Part shown: one piece after another, positions 63,703-64,000 of the stretch
How the letters are laid out: each line of letters opens with the position of its first letter
How positions within the stretch are numbered: the first letter of the stretch is position 1
Assembly: GCF_024721585.1 (NCBI RefSeq)
Contig: NZ_CP102629.1
Span: 2,056,501 to 2,120,500 of the forward strand
Length of the DNA: 64,000 bases
Source of the DNA: Sphingomicrobium aestuariivivum
Lineage (GTDB): Bacteria > Pseudomonadota > Alphaproteobacteria > Sphingomonadales > Sphingomonadaceae
Reading direction: 5' to 3'
Position numbers and translations under genes: made by a program
The notes under the pieces: model-generated
The model's input: only the letters and a program-made list of their open reading frames with translations
What the model was told of the DNA's origin: nothing
Database searches by the model: none

Positions 63703-64000
63703 CGCCCGAAGATCGCGCGCTGGTCGATCGTTTCTGCGACATGCTCGCGGCGGAGACGGGCGCGTCGCGCAACACGCTGCTTGCCTATCGCGGCGACTTG
63801 TCCGCGGCGGCCGCGGTGCTGGGCTCGGTCGGCGATGCCGATGCTGAGGCGCTGAAAGCGCTCGGCAGCGCATGGCAGCCGCTTGCAGCCTCGACTGTCG
63901 CGCGCCGTGCCAGTGCCCTCCGGCGCTTCTATGGATTCCTTCTGGAAGAAGGGCTGCGCGGGGACGATCCCTCAGATGTGCTGCCGCGGCCTAAGGTGAA
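63699..64000 (+). CDS. xerD: Tyrosine recombinase XerD, N-terminal part (cut by window edge)
   Basis: GTG at 63699 overlaps the preceding stop codon (GTGA). The visible 100 residues (TPEDRALVDRFCDMLAAETG, ASRNTLLAYRGDLSAAAAVL, ASTVARRASALRRFYGFLLE) are the core-binding SAM-like domain of XerC/D recombinases, ending in EEGLRGDDPSDVLPRPK. The catalytic R-H-R-Y domain lies beyond the window. XerD resolves chromosome dimers at dif. Confidence 0.9.
   Translation, partial: MTPEDRALVDRFCDMLAAETGASRNTLLAYRGDLSAAAAVLGSVGDADAEALKALGSAWQPLAASTVARRASALRRFYGFLLEEGLRGDDPSDVLPRPKV

Overview
This window is GC-rich, densely packed chromosome of an alphaproteobacterium, most likely a member of the Sphingomonadales. 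That inference rests on gene content and order: a PopZ-like DUF2497 gene two genes before valS, a degenerate isoaspartyl-methyltransferase gene directly before a TolC-family exporter, an arginine succinyltransferase cluster beside rppH, and xerD divergent from aroK-aroB. There is no 16S gene in the window, so the genus is not determined. I see no transposase, integrase of phage type, CRISPR array or plasmid gene. The region reads as core chromosome.

Layout. 1-7099 (minus strand) is a valine-catabolism block: mmsA, a lipoprotein polysaccharide deacetylase, a Rid-family protein, two tandem small lipoproteins, isobutyryl-CoA dehydrogenase, 3-hydroxyisobutyryl-CoA hydrolase, enoyl-CoA hydratase and the start of mmsB. 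Together these carry isobutyryl-CoA to propionyl-CoA. A 343-bp spacer with a perfect LacI-like palindrome separates it from a secreted subtilase. 9-14 kb holds an M28 peptidase, RNase R, a DUF1508 protein, a CxxC peroxiredoxin-like protein and dcd, followed by dnaB, which has a perfect DnaA box upstream. 15.8-22 kb has astD, selO, an alpha/beta hydrolase, a PCuAC-SCO copper-chaperone pair, a diguanylate cyclase and tRNA-Cys. 22.2-32.4 kb runs on the plus strand: degenerate PIMT, tolC, DUF2497, a prolyl-oligopeptidase-like peptidase, valS, hemB, an amino-acid permease and a GNAT acetyltransferase.

33-38 kb has tRNA-Arg with a strong terminator, a 58-aa coiled protein, and the minus-strand operon rppH, M20 hydrolase, astA, astB. 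38-45 kb has a 2-oxoacid:ferredoxin oxidoreductase (korA, a 33-aa membrane protein, korB) and then a DUF457-type membrane protein, photolyase, Cfa-like methyltransferase and pcm. 45-47 kb is purF with an SDR gene. 47-50.4 kb has a Rho_N-like protein, a lipoprotein, and a MerR regulator coupled to a large acyl-CoA dehydrogenase. 50.4-54.6 kb has an MFS transporter and a membrane PAS-GGDEF-EAL-PilZ protein. 54.6-60.1 kb is radA followed by the tightly overlapping cvpA-cysS-IscU-like-kefB run. The end holds aroK-aroB (minus) and a small membrane protein, a large secreted protein of unknown function and the start of xerD (plus).

No large new multi-gene system stands out. The most interesting items are small or regulatory: membrane or coiled proteins of 33, 33 and 58 residues that are easily missed, a hairpin that would bury the valS start codon, a DnaA box upstream of dnaB, a MerR promoter that appears to give a leaderless mRNA, and an M20 hydrolase sitting where a succinylglutamate desuccinylase would be expected.
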